DNA of 64,000 bases from Thiodiazotropha sp040793985 (GCA_040793985.1 JBFNJI010000003.1:434001-498000), one strand, 5' to 3'. Numbered from the stretch's first letter, positions 23,908-33,285 are shown. Made by a program: numbers and translations. Notes: generated from the sequence alone by a model not told the origin.

Positions 23908-25279
23908 GTTTCTGCCGCTGATCCTGTTTCTCGTCGTCTGCCTGGTATTACTGCTGGGTTACCCGGTTGCCTTCTCCCTGGGCGGCACCGCACTGGCATT
24001 TGCCTGGCTCGGCAGCATCAACGGCTACTTCGATGACGCCTTCCTCCAGGCACTGCCCAACCGCCTGTACGGCATCATGACCAACGAGACCCTGATCGCG
24101 GTGCCGCTGTTTGTATTCATGGGAGTGATGCTCGAGCGCTCCCGGGTGGCGGAGAATCTTCTCGATACCATGGCCAGCCTGTTCGGACCCTTGCGTGGCG
24201 GTCTTGGCATATCCGTTACCCTGGTGGGTATGTTGCTGGCGGCCAGCACCGGCATTGTCGGCGCCACGGTGGTGACCATGGGACTGCTTTCCCTGCCGAC
24301 CATGCTGAAACGCAACTACCATCCCGGGGTTGCCAGCGGAGTCATCTGCGCCGCCGGCACCCTGGGTCAGATCATCCCCCCCTCCATTATTCTGGTATTG
24401 CTGGGGGATGTGCTCTCCGCCGCCTATCAGCAGGCACAGTTGAATATGGGGATCTTTTCACCGGACACGGTTTCGGTCGGCGATCTCTTCGTGGGGGCCA
24501 TGGTACCCGGTCTCATTCTTGTCTTGCTCTACCTCCTCTATCTGGTCATAGTCGCCATCACCAAACCCGAAACGGTGCCGGCCATTCCGCGCTCCGAGCG
24601 GGAGCAGGAGCACAGGCTGATGATCCGGGTGGTAAAGGTGCTGGTGCCGCCGCTTTTGTTGATCGTCGCCGTGCTTGGCTCCATTCTCGGCGGTCTCGCC
24701 ACCCCGACAGAAGCGGCCTCCGTCGGTGCGATCGGGGCGATCCTGCTGGCGATCAGCCAGGGTCAATTGAACCTGGCGACGCTGAAGGAGGTGATGAGCG
24801 GGACCACCAAGGTGACCAGCATGGTATTCCTGATCTTCATCGGTGCCTCCCTCTTTTCACTGGTGTTTCGGGGATTCGGCGGTGACGAACTGGTGACCGA
24901 GCTGTTGACCGATCTGCCGGGCGGAGTGGTCGGTGCGATGATCGTGGTCATGCTGGTGATGTTCCTGCTCGGCTTTATCCTCGACTTTATCGAAATCACC
25001 TTTGTGGTGGTGCCGATCGTCGGCCCCATACTCCTCTCCATGGGCCTGGATCCGGTCTGGTTGGGGGTGATGATCGCGTTGAATCTTCAGACCTCATTTC
25101 TTACGCCGCCGTTTGGGTTCGCACTCTTTTACCTGCGCGGCGTCGCCCCACAAGCGGTTACCACCGGTGCCATCTATCGCGGTGTGGCGCCGTTTATCGT
25201 GATCCAATTGCTGATGTTGGGTCTGCTGGCCTACTGGCCGCAACTGGCCACTTGGCTGCCGACAGTGGTATACGGTTAG
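23900..25279 (+). CDS. TRAP transporter large permease subunit (DctM-like)
   Basis: A 459-residue polytopic protein with about 12 helices, starting at the ATG at 23900 after CGGAGGAG. Typical DctM sequences are VPLFVFMGVML, the loop GIVGATVVTMG, GTLGQIIPPSIILVLLGD, ATPTEAASVGA and LTPPFGFALFYLRG. It drives sodium-coupled uptake of an organic acid or similar solute with the small subunit. A binding protein gene must lie elsewhere. Confidence 0.93.
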   Translation: MAEFLPLILFLVVCLVLLLGYPVAFSLGGTALAFAWLGSINGYFDDAFLQALPNRLYGIMTNETLIAVPLFVFMGVMLERSRVAENLLDTMASLFGPLRGGLGISVTLVGMLLAASTGIVGATVVTMGLLSLPTMLKRNYHPGVASGVICAAGTLGQIIPPSIILVLLGDVLSAAYQQAQLNMGIFSPDTVSVGDLFVGAMVPGLILVLLYLLYLVIVAITKPETVPAIPRSEREQEHRLMIRVVKVLVPPLLLIVAVLGSILGGLATPTEAASVGAIGAILLAISQGQLNLATLKEVMSGTTKVTSMVFLIFIGASLFSLVFRGFGGDELVTELLTDLPGGVVGAMIVVMLVMFLLGFILDFIEITFVVVPIVGPILLSMGLDPVWLGVMIALNLQTSFLTPPFGFALFYLRGVAPQAVTTGAIYRGVAPFIVIQLLMLGLLAYWPQLATWLPTVVYG

Positions 25280-25293
25280 GAACGGGAATCGCC

Positions 25294-25322
25294 GGCTGAT
25301 CCCCGTTGAAGCGGGGTCAGCC
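25294..25322. terminator. Hairpin between convergent dctM and kbp genes
   Basis: GGCTGATCCCCG / CGGGGTCAGCC with one bulged base and a TTGAAG loop, centred in the 53-bp gap between two stop codons. T-runs are short on both sides. Probably a bidirectional transcription end. Confidence 0.55.
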
Positions 25323-25332
25323 CGGCTTTGCT

Positions 25333-25764
25333 TCAGTCGAGAGGGATACGGATCTTCTGCCCGGGATAGATCAGGTTTGGATCCTTGATGACCTCGCGGT
25401 TGGCTTCGAAAATCTTCGGATAGTCGGATGCCTTGCCGAGGAAGCGCTTGGCAATCGCTGAAAGGGTGTCGCCGCTCTCAATGGTATAGTACTCGACTCT
25501 TGCCTCTTGAGGCGGCGCGCTGACGCCATCCACCGAGACTTCGCTGACACCGCGTACATTGCCTGCGATCAACACCGTCTTTTCCAGGGCTTCGGCGCTT
25601 TCCGCGTCACCGGAGAGAACAACCTTGCCGTTCTCGAAACTGACATCGAGGCCCTTGACGCCCGGATTGTCCGCTTCTATCTGCTGCTTTATCTTTTCGG
25701 CGGGATCATCATCCTTGCCGAAGAGTTTTTTACCCAAGTCTGCGGCGAAATCAAACAGCCCCAT
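25333..25764 (-). CDS. kbp: BON-LysM protein, potassium-binding protein Kbp
   Basis: A 143-residue soluble protein close to E. coli Kbp (YgaU). The start MGLFDFAADLGKKLFG is diagnostic. A BON domain (about 20-85) has VSFENGKVVLSGDAESAEA and the LysM domain (about 92-141) has YYTIESGDTLSAIAKRFLG and DPNLIYPGQKIRIP. The family binds K+ in the cytoplasm and contributes to osmotic adaptation. It lies 129 bp downstream of the dodecin gene on the same strand. Confidence 0.92.
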   Translation of the reverse strand: MGLFDFAADLGKKLFGKDDDPAEKIKQQIEADNPGVKGLDVSFENGKVVLSGDAESAEALEKTVLIAGNVRGVSEVSVDGVSAPPQEARVEYYTIESGDTLSAIAKRFLGKASDYPKIFEANREVIKDPNLIYPGQKIRIPLD

Positions 25765-25893
25765 TCTATTCTCCTTTTTTATGCTTTCCTGAATGCGTGA
25801 AACAGGTATGTGAGTGAAACAACTGATTTATAAATCGATAACACCGATTATCCCGACCAATGAACTCAGGCCGGCTATATCGGCATGCTCGGA

Positions 25894-26097
25894 TCAATCT
25901 TTCAGAACGAAGGTGACTTTCATGACCACCCGGTACTCAGTGACCTTGCCTTTACTGACATTCACCTGCTGATCCTTTATCCAGGCACCCTTGATGTTCT
26001 TCAGCGTTTTGTTGGCCCGCTTGATACCTTTACTCACGGCGTCATCAAAGCCCTTGCTGGATGAGGCAATTATTTCAGTGACTTTTGCGACTGACAT
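25894..26097 (-). CDS. Dodecin, flavin-storage protein
   Basis: A 67-residue protein with the dodecin pattern: VAKVTEIIASSSKGFDDAV, RANKTLKNIKGAWIKDQQV and YRVVMKVTFVL. Dodecins form hollow dodecamers that bind riboflavin or FMN in pairs between Trp residues; the Trp is present in GAWIK. The ATG follows AAAGGAGA. It is alone or in a unit with kbp. Confidence 0.94.
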   Translation of the reverse strand: MSVAKVTEIIASSSKGFDDAVSKGIKRANKTLKNIKGAWIKDQQVNVSKGKVTEYRVVMKVTFVLKD

Positions 26098-26452
26098 GAT
26101 GTTGTCTCCTTTAGGGAAATTGGTTTTATTAAGTCCGCGATCCGGCTGCCTGTCGCTATGAATCGAAATCTTCCGGCAAAATCACGAAAATGGCTGATCA
26201 TAACGAGTCCAGGTGCCTTTAGATTAATCTTAGGCAACCCATGCGCGATCATTTACTCACGCATTATTGGGTTGTTTGAATTGCAGAGCACCGTGTCTTC
26301 GCTGGTGGCGAAAATCAGGGCTGAAGACTAATGCAGGCTCAACAGATCAGCCTGAAGCATAGGATAACGGGATGTTCCCCGACAGACACGGCCGGGAAAA
26401 GACACAAAAATTTTCATTCACACGGCGGGGCAGAGACACCGGCCGAAAGCAG
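26098..26452. other. 355-bp intergenic region without a gene
   Basis: This region lies between rdgB and dodecin, both on the minus strand. I see the dodecin ribosome site at its left end and no coding frame, repeat or clear terminator. It probably holds the dodecin promoter, but no -35/-10 pair stands out. Confidence 0.4.
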
Positions 26453-27067
26453 TCAGCGGCTCAATGCCCGCAATAGTTCCTGTAACGCCTGTCCACGGTG
26501 ACTGAGGCTGTTTTTGACTTCCGGTTCCAACTCCGCGGAACTGCAACCATGGGTGGGGACATAGAAAATCGGGTCATATCCAAAGCCGTTTTCCCCCCGG
26601 GGCTGGTGTAGGATCCGTCCCTCCCATGTGCCCTGGCAGATGATTGGTGTGGGGTCCTCTGCGTGCCGCATATAGACCATCAGGCACTGGAACCTGGCGC
26701 TGCGCCGTTGGTCTGAGGTCTCCTTGAGATGATTCAACAGTTTTTGCAGGTTTGCCTCGTCTGAAGCGTCGGGGCCGGCAAAACGGGCGGAATAGATACC
26801 AGGGGCGCCGTTCAATGCATCAACCTCGATTCCTGAATCATCGGCGATGGCAGGCAATCCGCTCAGGCTTGCCGCATGACGGGCCTTTTTAATGGCGTTT
26901 TCCACAAAACTAAGTCCATCTTCAATCGCGTCCGGGATGTTAAACTCCTTTTGTGCAACTACGGTGATCTGTTCATTGGCAAGCAGTTGATTGATTTCGC
27001 GAACCTTGCCCGCATTGTTGCTGGCAAGAACGATTTTTTCGCCTGTGTGTTGTCCACTCATAGACAT
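26453..27067 (-). CDS. rdgB: dITP/XTP pyrophosphatase RdgB
   Basis: A 204-residue Ham1-family enzyme that removes ITP, dITP and XTP from the nucleotide pool. The start IVLASNNAGKVREI contains the SxNxxK substrate motif. Further signatures are GLSFVENAIKKARHA, LPAIADDSGIEVDALNGAPGIYSARFAG (split here: AIADDSGIEVDAL and GAPGIYSARFAG), GENGFGYDPIFYVP and the final SHRGQALQEL. Two ATGs (codons 1 and 3) are possible. It follows rph on the same strand with a gap of about 90 bp. Confidence 0.96.
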   Translation of the reverse strand: MSMSGQHTGEKIVLASNNAGKVREINQLLANEQITVVAQKEFNIPDAIEDGLSFVENAIKKARHAASLSGLPAIADDSGIEVDALNGAPGIYSARFAGPDASDEANLQKLLNHLKETSDQRRSARFQCLMVYMRHAEDPTPIICQGTWEGRILHQPRGENGFGYDPIFYVPTHGCSSAELEPEVKNSLSHRGQALQELLRALSR

Positions 27068-27158
27068 CTACCTGTTTCCATTTTAATGCTAAACGATTCC
27101 CTGATTTACTAACTTTGTTTCTTTGATCCGATCTTCCTGGATAGTTGTATGCTTGTGT

Positions 27159-27875
27159 TTAATTGTCGAGTGCCTGGCGCTGGAGTTGGATGATGCTGGT
27201 TATACCCTGTTGTGCAAGGTCGAGCATGGCGTTCAACTCGTCACGGCTGTAGGCAGCGCCTTCGGCGGTGCCCTGCACCTCGATAAAGCCCCCGCTTTCA
27301 TTCATCACGACATTCATGTCGGTCTCGGCATTTGAGTCCTCGACATAGTCGAGGTCGAGTACCGGTATGCCTTCGTAGATTCCCACGGAGACGGAGGCGA
27401 CCATGCCTAGCATGGGGTTCTCTTCCAAAAGTCCGAGTCCGCGGGTGTGGGCTACGGCATCGGCGAGGGCGACACAGGCACCGGTAATGGAGGCTGTCCG
27501 TGTCCCGCCGTCGGCCTGGATCACATCGCAATCGAGGGTGATGGTGCGCTCACCCAGTCGCTTGAGGTCCACGGCTGCACGCAGTGAGCGGCCAATCAGG
27601 CGTTGTATCTCCAGGGTGCGTCCACCCTGTTTTCCGCGTGCCGCCTCCCGTCCCATGCGGTCGGTGGTGGAGCGAGGCAGCATGCCATATTCCGCGGTGA
27701 CCCAACCCTGGCCGCTCCCCTTGAGAAAGCGGGGAATCGATTCATCCACACTGGCGGTGCAGATAACCTGGGTATCTCCGAAACAGACCAAAACCGAGCC
27801 TTCCGCGTGCTTTGTATATTGGCGGGTAATCGTGATCTGCCGCAGTTCATCGGCCTGGCGTGCGGATGGTCTCAT
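27159..27875 (-). CDS. rph: Ribonuclease PH
   Basis: A 238-residue phosphorolytic exoribonuclease that trims tRNA 3' ends. The ATG at 27875 gives the usual start MRPSARQADELR. Signatures are GSVLVCFGDTQVICTA, GQGWVTAEYGMLPRSTTDR (shown in part), GRSLRAAVDL, LDCDVIQADGGTRTASITG and EVQGTAEGAAYSRDEL. The catalytic basic region RTLEIQRLIGRSLR is intact. It is transcribed with rdgB, the usual gammaproteobacterial neighbourhood; yicC lies about 5 kb away on the other strand. Confidence 0.96.
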   Translation of the reverse strand: MRPSARQADELRQITITRQYTKHAEGSVLVCFGDTQVICTASVDESIPRFLKGSGQGWVTAEYGMLPRSTTDRMGREAARGKQGGRTLEIQRLIGRSLRAAVDLKRLGERTITLDCDVIQADGGTRTASITGACVALADAVAHTRGLGLLEENPMLGMVASVSVGIYEGIPVLDLDYVEDSNAETDMNVVMNESGGFIEVQGTAEGAAYSRDELNAMLDLAQQGITSIIQLQRQALDN

Positions 27876-28063
27876 AGGGATACTCGGCTCCGTTTTACTG
27901 TTAATTTCCGGACTGGCTCGCACAGACCGCAGTGAAGATAGGGGGCGACATTATGGGTGAAACTGGGGGTGTTGTCAGCTTTAACGGCCGGATTGTAACA
28001 ATTCAGGGTGTCGTTGCGCGTAAGCAGCAGCCTTCCTCATTATTGCCGCTGTGCGGTGGATTA

Positions 28064-29548
28064 TCAGCCGCGGCCACCAATGATTGATCCGAGGATGCCG
28101 CGAACGATCTGTCTTCCCAGTTTTGAGCCGATGGCACGAGCCACAGACTTTGCGAAGGCCTCGCCAACGCTCTGACGCCTGGAACCACCGCTGCTTCTGC
28201 CGGCCCGTTTACGTGCTTTCTCCGCGGCCTCTTTCTGCGCCTGTGCCTCCCTTCGCTTGATCAACTCCTCCTCTCGTTTCTTCAGCATCTCATAGGCAGA
28301 CTCCCTGTCGACCTCTTTGTCATAAGTGGCGCTGAAGGGGGAGCGCTGAATGATTTTTCCACGTTCATCCTCATCGATGGGGCCGAACTGGGAGCGCGGA
28401 GGCGCCATCAGTGTCCTCTCCACCATGCTGGGTACACCTTTTGGGTCGAGGGTGGAGATCAGGGCCTCGCCCACGCCCAGGTTGCTGATCACTTCCACGG
28501 TATCGAAGGCCGGGTTCTCACGAAAGGTTTCAGCGGCCGCCTTGACCGCCTTCTTGTCCCGTGGGGTGAAGGCACGCAAAGCGTGTTGAATCCGGTTACC
28601 CAGCTGGCCGATGACCTGGTCAGGTACGTCATTGGGATATTGGGTAATGAAAAAGACACCTACGCCCTTGGACCGTATCAGCCTCACGACCTGGGTGATC
28701 TTTTCCAACAGCGCCTTGGGTGCGCTGCTGAAGAGAAGATGGGCCTCATCGAAAAAGAAGACCAGCTTCGGCAGGTCGGCATCGCCCCGTTCCGGTAGTT
28801 CCTCCATCAGTTCGGAGAGGAGCCACAGCAGGAAGGTGGCATAGATGCGCGGCGAGTGGTAGAGGGTGGTGGCGTCGAGAATGCTGATGACACCTCGTCC
28901 GGAAAAGTCGCTCTGCATGAGATGCTCGATCTGAATCGCCGGCTCGCCGAAAAAGCGTTCACCACCGGCCTCCTCCAGGACCAGCAGCCTGCGCAGTATG
29001 GCGGTGACACTCTGCTTCGATACCCGGCCATACTCCCGCTCAAGGTCGCGGCTATTGTCTGCGATCCAATTGAGCATAGATCTCAGGTCTTTCAGGTCGA
29101 GCAACAGCAGTCCCTCGTCATCGGCGAGGCTGAAGGCGATCTGCAATACGCCTTCCTGGGTTTCGTTGAGCTCCATCAGGTTGGCGAGCAGGGTCGGTCC
29201 CATCTCCGAAACCGTGGTGCGCACAGGGTGTCCCTGTTTACCGAAAACATCCCAGAAGAGAACCGGGGATGGTTCGAACTGGTGCGCCTCGATCCTGATG
29301 TAGTCCAGACGCTCGGTGATTTTCGGGTGTGTCTTACCGCTTCCTGCAAGCCCCGACAGGTCACCTTTTACATCCGCGGTGAACACCGGTACGCCTAGGC
29401 GCGAGAAGGACTCCGCCAGGACCTGCAGGGTGACGGTCTTGCCGGTACCCGTTGCCCCGGTGATAAGGCCGTGACGATTTGCCATGCCTGCATTGAGCAG
29501 GATCTGTTGTGCACCGTTGCCGCCAAGCAGGATCGTGTTGTCTGTCAT
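28064..29548 (-). CDS. DUF853 / HerA-type P-loop ATPase (YjgR-like)
   Basis: A 494-residue cytoplasmic ATPase. Walker A is ITGATGTGKTVTLQ near residue 30; Walker B is KLVFFFDEAHLLF. Other family stretches are TADVKGDLSGLA, HPVRTTVSEMGP, FFITQYPNDVPD and RIQHALRAFTPRDKKAV. The C-terminus is a charged coiled coil (EEELIKRREAQAQKEAAEKA) followed by a Gly/Arg-rich tail ending IIGGRG. ATG 29548 is chosen because GAGGAAG precedes it. The family resembles HerA/FtsK-type translocases; its role in E. coli (YjgR) is not settled. Confidence 0.9.
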   Translation of the reverse strand: MTDNTILLGGNGAQQILLNAGMANRHGLITGATGTGKTVTLQVLAESFSRLGVPVFTADVKGDLSGLAGSGKTHPKITERLDYIRIEAHQFEPSPVLFWDVFGKQGHPVRTTVSEMGPTLLANLMELNETQEGVLQIAFSLADDEGLLLLDLKDLRSMLNWIADNSRDLEREYGRVSKQSVTAILRRLLVLEEAGGERFFGEPAIQIEHLMQSDFSGRGVISILDATTLYHSPRIYATFLLWLLSELMEELPERGDADLPKLVFFFDEAHLLFSSAPKALLEKITQVVRLIRSKGVGVFFITQYPNDVPDQVIGQLGNRIQHALRAFTPRDKKAVKAAAETFRENPAFDTVEVISNLGVGEALISTLDPKGVPSMVERTLMAPPRSQFGPIDEDERGKIIQRSPFSATYDKEVDRESAYEMLKKREEELIKRREAQAQKEAAEKARKRAGRSSGGSRRQSVGEAFAKSVARAIGSKLGRQIVRGILGSIIGGRG

Positions 29549-29837
29549 CTTCCTCATTCCTGGATCGCGAGTTGACAAATATTTAACAATCTCGACTGTT
29601 ATGCCGTTTTTTTTCGGTTAGACTCAGCCAACATTGGGCTGGGAGTCCACATCCCGGAGATCACTATTTAACATGCCAGTCGGGATTTGGCGAATTGACG
29701 GTACAGAGTATTGTCGCCACCAACCTCTTCAGGGTAGAGCTGTTGCGGGGTTTCTGTCGGATACAGGCGGGTGTACTCTGTAGATCCGCAGGCTGCTGGA
29801 TTAATCAGGTCTTTCACTAAGATTTGGGAGTTGACAG

Positions 29838-30755
29838 ATGCGTTGGAGAGGTCGGCGAAGAAGCGACAACCTGGAGGACCGCCGAAACATGCGGGCACCA
29901 TCTCCAATGGGTGGGCTCGGTGGCGGAGGCGGCGGGCTGCTCAATCTGCTGCCCGCGGTTTTTAAGTTGTTCGGTTTCAAGGGTGGCATGGTTGCGGTCT
30001 TGGCAATAGGTGCCTATGCCCTGATGAGCGGTAACCTGGGATCCATGCTTGGAGGGGGCCAGGATACCCTTTCCGATCATGAGGCGGGTGCGGTCAAACA
30101 GAGTGCCGAAGAGAAGACCCTGGTCGATTTTATCTCGGTGGTTTTGGCCGATACGGAAGATACATGGCACCAACTGTTTCAGCAGATGGGTGGAAAGTAT
30201 GAGGAACCTAACCTGGTGCTGTTTCGGGGCGCCACCAGGACCGCCTGCGGTTTCGGTCAGGCAGCTATGGGGCCTTTCTATTGTCCAGGCGATCACAAGG
30301 TCTATATCGATCTCTCTTTTTACGATGACTTGAAGGACCGCTTCAAGGCGCCCGGCGATTTTGCCCAGGCCTATGTCATTGCCCATGAGGTCGGGCATCA
30401 CGTACAGACCCTGTTGGGCATCTCGCAAAAGGTGCAAAAGGCCAAGCGCTCGCTGAGTGAGGTTGAAGGCAACAAGCTCTCCGTGCGTCAGGAGTTACAG
30501 GCAGACTGCTTTGCCGGAATCTGGGCCTACCACGCAGATCGCTCACGCCAGCTGCTAGAGGCTGGGGACGTCGAAGAGGGACTGAATGCGGCGAGCGCCA
30601 TCGGCGACGACCGTTTGCAGAAACAGTCACAGGGCTATGTCAGTCCGGACTCGTTTACCCATGGCAGTTCGGCGCAGCGAGTGAAATGGTTCAAGATCGG
30701 TTTCAAGAATGGTGAATTGAAACAGTGCGATACATTTTCCACAAAGACACTGTGA
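29838..30755 (+). CDS. Neutral zinc metallopeptidase, YpfJ family
   Basis: A 305-residue membrane-anchored protease. The N-terminus MRWRGRRRSDNLEDRR is the family hallmark, then a Gly-rich stretch and one transmembrane helix (about 48-68). The zinc site is AYVIAHEVGHHVQTLLG (HExxH) with a third ligand probably in RQELQADCFAG. The sequences YCPGDHKVYIDLSFYDDL and SPDSFTHGSSAQRV complete the family pattern. Substrate unknown. It stands alone, 82 bp before the glsB-like gene. Confidence 0.94.
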   Translation: MRWRGRRRSDNLEDRRNMRAPSPMGGLGGGGGGLLNLLPAVFKLFGFKGGMVAVLAIGAYALMSGNLGSMLGGGQDTLSDHEAGAVKQSAEEKTLVDFISVVLADTEDTWHQLFQQMGGKYEEPNLVLFRGATRTACGFGQAAMGPFYCPGDHKVYIDLSFYDDLKDRFKAPGDFAQAYVIAHEVGHHVQTLLGISQKVQKAKRSLSEVEGNKLSVRQELQADCFAGIWAYHADRSRQLLEAGDVEEGLNAASAIGDDRLQKQSQGYVSPDSFTHGSSAQRVKWFKIGFKNGELKQCDTFSTKTL

Positions 30756-30850
30756 CTGAGGTGGAGATGGATGCATAGCATCTTTGCCGGCCGCCAGGCG
30801 GCCATCAATTTGGGGTTCAACCAGAAGAAGATGATAGAAGAGGATCAACT

Positions 30851-31129
30851 ATGGGTATTGTTTCCTGGATAGTGCTTGGATTGATAGCAGGTGCACTGGC
30901 CAAGTGGCTGATGCCCGGCAAGGATGGCGGCGGCCTGATTCTGACCACGTTACTGGGGATGGCGGGCGCCATGGTGGGCGGTTATATCGGTTCCTTTATC
31001 GGGTTGGGTTCAACCAGTGGATTCAATGTCACCACTATTCTTACCGCCACGGCGGGTGCGTTTCTGATTCTCTTCGCCTATCGTTTGATCAAACAACCCG
31101 ACAAAGAGAAAGATGCGGGAGACACCTAG
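30851..31129 (+). CDS. GlsB/YeaQ/YmgE-family membrane protein
   Basis: A 92-residue protein with three short hydrophobic helices and the family sequence IVLGLIAGALAKWLMPG, LTTLLGMAGAMVGGYIG and a final helix FLILFAYRL. It is often called transglycosylase-associated protein and linked to stress response, without known enzyme activity. The stop overlaps the stop of the convergent phosphatase gene by 4 bases (CTAG). Confidence 0.9.
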   Translation: MGIVSWIVLGLIAGALAKWLMPGKDGGGLILTTLLGMAGAMVGGYIGSFIGLGSTSGFNVTTILTATAGAFLILFAYRLIKQPDKEKDAGDT

Positions 31130-32013
31130 TCCGTATCTATGTCATCGACGAACTTGCGCAGGTCGTTGATTGCATTTCTTACATCGACCTGCTCGGAGGG
31201 GGTGTTAAGCAGATCCCTCTTTTTTCGTGTTAGGGTCATGCTTACATCGGCGGGCGCCAGCTTTGCCTCGGTTTCGCACCAGCGCAGTGCGACCACGGTG
31301 ACATTATCGCTTTCCGGGTGACTGGTGGCTGCTGCATCGTTGGCAAGGCGGGCAACCTTTTTCACCAACGACGCCTCCTCCTTGAAGAGGGCATCGACCA
31401 TCGGCCGCTCCGCCAATGGACCCCAAAAACCGTCGCTGCAGAGTAAAACCACGTCTCCCTCTTGCAACTCATGAGGTCCGCTGAGTTCCGCCACAGGGCG
31501 ATTGTTCGTGCCACCCAGACAGCGTGTTACATAGTTGCGGAATTTATGGGTGTGCACCTGTGCCGCAGATATCAAACCCTGTTGGCGGAGGTGCTCGACA
31601 TAGGAGTGATCATCAGTGCGGATATGGATAACGCCATTGCGCATGACATAGAGTCGACTGTCGCCGATATGGGCCCAGTAAGCGTTCTCCTCTTGTACCA
31701 GGCAGAGGACACCCGTGGTGCGGGGTTCGATCGGTGGTTCCTGTTGGGCACCGAACTCGAGGATCTCCCGATGGCTCATCTCCATCAATCCGGAGAGGAA
31801 GAAGCGCGGATTGGAGATCGGCTTGCTACTGGTGAGAAATGCCTTGCGGGCATTGTCCATAAGGATCTGTGCCGCCTTCTCGCCTTTTGGATGGCCGCCC
31901 ATGCCGTCCGCCAACGCAAGCAGAATGGCATCGGGTGCCTCCATGATCAGGTAACGGTCCTGATTCATGGAGCGGTCACCCATCAGGGTGTATTGCGCGG
32001 TTTCGTATTTCAC
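31126..32013 (-). CDS. PP2C-type Ser/Thr protein phosphatase
   Basis: A 295-residue phosphatase. PP2C motifs: GDRSMNQDRYLI, LALADGMGGHPKGEKAA (metal-binding Asp), WAHIGDSRLYVMRNG, DDHSYVEHL, TRCLGG, LLCSDGFWG and SDNVTVVAL. The C-terminal 60 residues are a polar extension (LTRKKRDLLNTPSEQV) outside the catalytic domain. Its ATG overlaps the kinase stop (ATGA), so it probably reverses that kinase. Confidence 0.94.
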   Translation of the reverse strand: MKYETAQYTLMGDRSMNQDRYLIMEAPDAILLALADGMGGHPKGEKAAQILMDNARKAFLTSSKPISNPRFFLSGLMEMSHREILEFGAQQEPPIEPRTTGVLCLVQEENAYWAHIGDSRLYVMRNGVIHIRTDDHSYVEHLRQQGLISAAQVHTHKFRNYVTRCLGGTNNRPVAELSGPHELQEGDVVLLCSDGFWGPLAERPMVDALFKEEASLVKKVARLANDAAATSHPESDNVTVVALRWCETEAKLAPADVSMTLTRKKRDLLNTPSEQVDVRNAINDLRKFVDDIDTD

Positions 32014-32936
32014 GATATCGCCCTTTTCTCACCTATCAGGTCAGAAATGGTGCTCTCGCTGTCCACGTTCTCGACCTGCAGAGCTTGCAGCAGTTCACCG
32101 GCGTTTTGCGGTCGTTTTTCGTACTCTATCTCCATCGCCCAGTCGATCGCCTCCAGCATGCTTGCCGGGTAGCGGCGGCGATAGATTCTGGCAGCCGGTT
32201 TCAGCTTCTCTTTGGCATGGCGTTCAATGGCAGAGGGTGGTGCCTTGCCGTCGAGGCAGGCGCGCATGCTGGCACCGATGGCGTAGACATCGCTCCAGGG
32301 CCCAACGTTGCCCGACTGGTAGTACTGCTCGACGGGGGAGAAGCCCGTGGTAACCACGCGGCCGGTGCGACTGCCTTCATTCTGTACTTCGTGGACGGCG
32401 CCAAAATCGAGGAGCAGGGGATTGCCGCCGGTACGTAGGTGGATGTTGCTTGGTTTGATATCCAGATGCAGCAGGTTGCGTGAATGGATCAGATTTAGGG
32501 CGTCGAGAATCGGCGGGAATACCGTCATCAGAAAGCGGGTGCTCAGACTGCCGCTGCGCTTCTTGATATAGCTCGCCAGGTTCTTGCCCCGTTCATGGTC
32601 CATTACCAGGTAGCCGGTGTTGTTGGCGAGAAAAAAGCCCCTTACCTGCACGATATTGGGGTGGCGCAGGGAAGCCAGGACCTTGGCCTCCTGATAGAAG
32701 AGTCGCAGGCTGCGATTGAAGTTGTCGGCCTGTTTGTCGTCGAGGGGGATCACCTTGCCGTTACTCCCTCGCTTCGCCAGTTTTTTAGGTAAAAACTCCT
32801 TGATGATCACCTCGTCCTGGGTATCTTCATCTTCAGCCAGATAGATCAGACTGAAACCGCCGCTTGCGACCAATTTCATGATCACATAACAATCGATCTC
32901 TGTACCGTCCGGCAGACTGTCTCGGAGCTTATCCAT
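32010..32936 (-). CDS. Ser/Thr protein kinase (Hanks type)
   Basis: A 308-residue soluble kinase. Glycine loop ASGGFSLIYLAED, catalytic Lys in VIIKEFLP, hinge YLVMDHERGKNL, catalytic loop LLHLDIKPSNIHL and metal-binding LLDFGAV. The activation segment GRVVTTGFSPVEQYY and WSDVYAIGAS complete the fold. No transmembrane segment or sensor domain follows, so it is a minimal cytosolic kinase. It is coupled to the PP2C gene. Kinase/PP2C pairs of this kind occur in type VI secretion loci, but no such genes are near. Targets are unknown. Confidence 0.94.
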   Translation of the reverse strand: MDKLRDSLPDGTEIDCYVIMKLVASGGFSLIYLAEDEDTQDEVIIKEFLPKKLAKRGSNGKVIPLDDKQADNFNRSLRLFYQEAKVLASLRHPNIVQVRGFFLANNTGYLVMDHERGKNLASYIKKRSGSLSTRFLMTVFPPILDALNLIHSRNLLHLDIKPSNIHLRTGGNPLLLDFGAVHEVQNEGSRTGRVVTTGFSPVEQYYQSGNVGPWSDVYAIGASMRACLDGKAPPSAIERHAKEKLKPAARIYRRRYPASMLEAIDWAMEIEYEKRPQNAGELLQALQVENVDSESTISDLIGEKRAIS

Positions 32937-33285
32937 GCCGTTTCCGTTATATTCGTGTCTCTGTGAAAGATGGGATGAGCATCACACTGATTATAAGGAC
33001 ATTTTTCCAGAATTACTTACACGGATTTGGAATTTTCGCCCTGCGTGACGGAAAAAGGTGATTTTCATCATAAAAAAAGTTGTAACCCCGGCACCTGCGG
33101 CCACTGAGATTCATTAACGGCCTCCAGTCTCCAAGCATAGCGGCCTTGATCGCGAATACTGTAGCAGCGGAAATGCCAGCCGCGGCAATGTCAGGTATGA
33201 TGCCCGACTGTAGCAACCCAAGGCCCAACAGGATGGCGATCGCACGCCATCGTCAGGCAAGATCAGAGATCTCAGGCGGAAATAT
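32937..33285. other. 349-bp divergent intergenic region
   Basis: This region lies between the kinase gene and yicC. It contains no convincing gene; an open minus-strand frame at 33013-33228 has no ribosome site or known family. Promoters for both flanking units must lie here, but no strong -35/-10 match was seen. Confidence 0.4.

Noticed and set aside
31126..32936. Part of a type VI secretion locus (PpkA/PppA)
   Set aside because: No Tss, Hcp, VgrG or Fha gene is near.
33013..33228. Open minus-strand frame of 71 codons between the kinase and yicC
   Set aside because: No ribosome site, no clear start and no recognisable family; it may be a remnant but cannot be supported.
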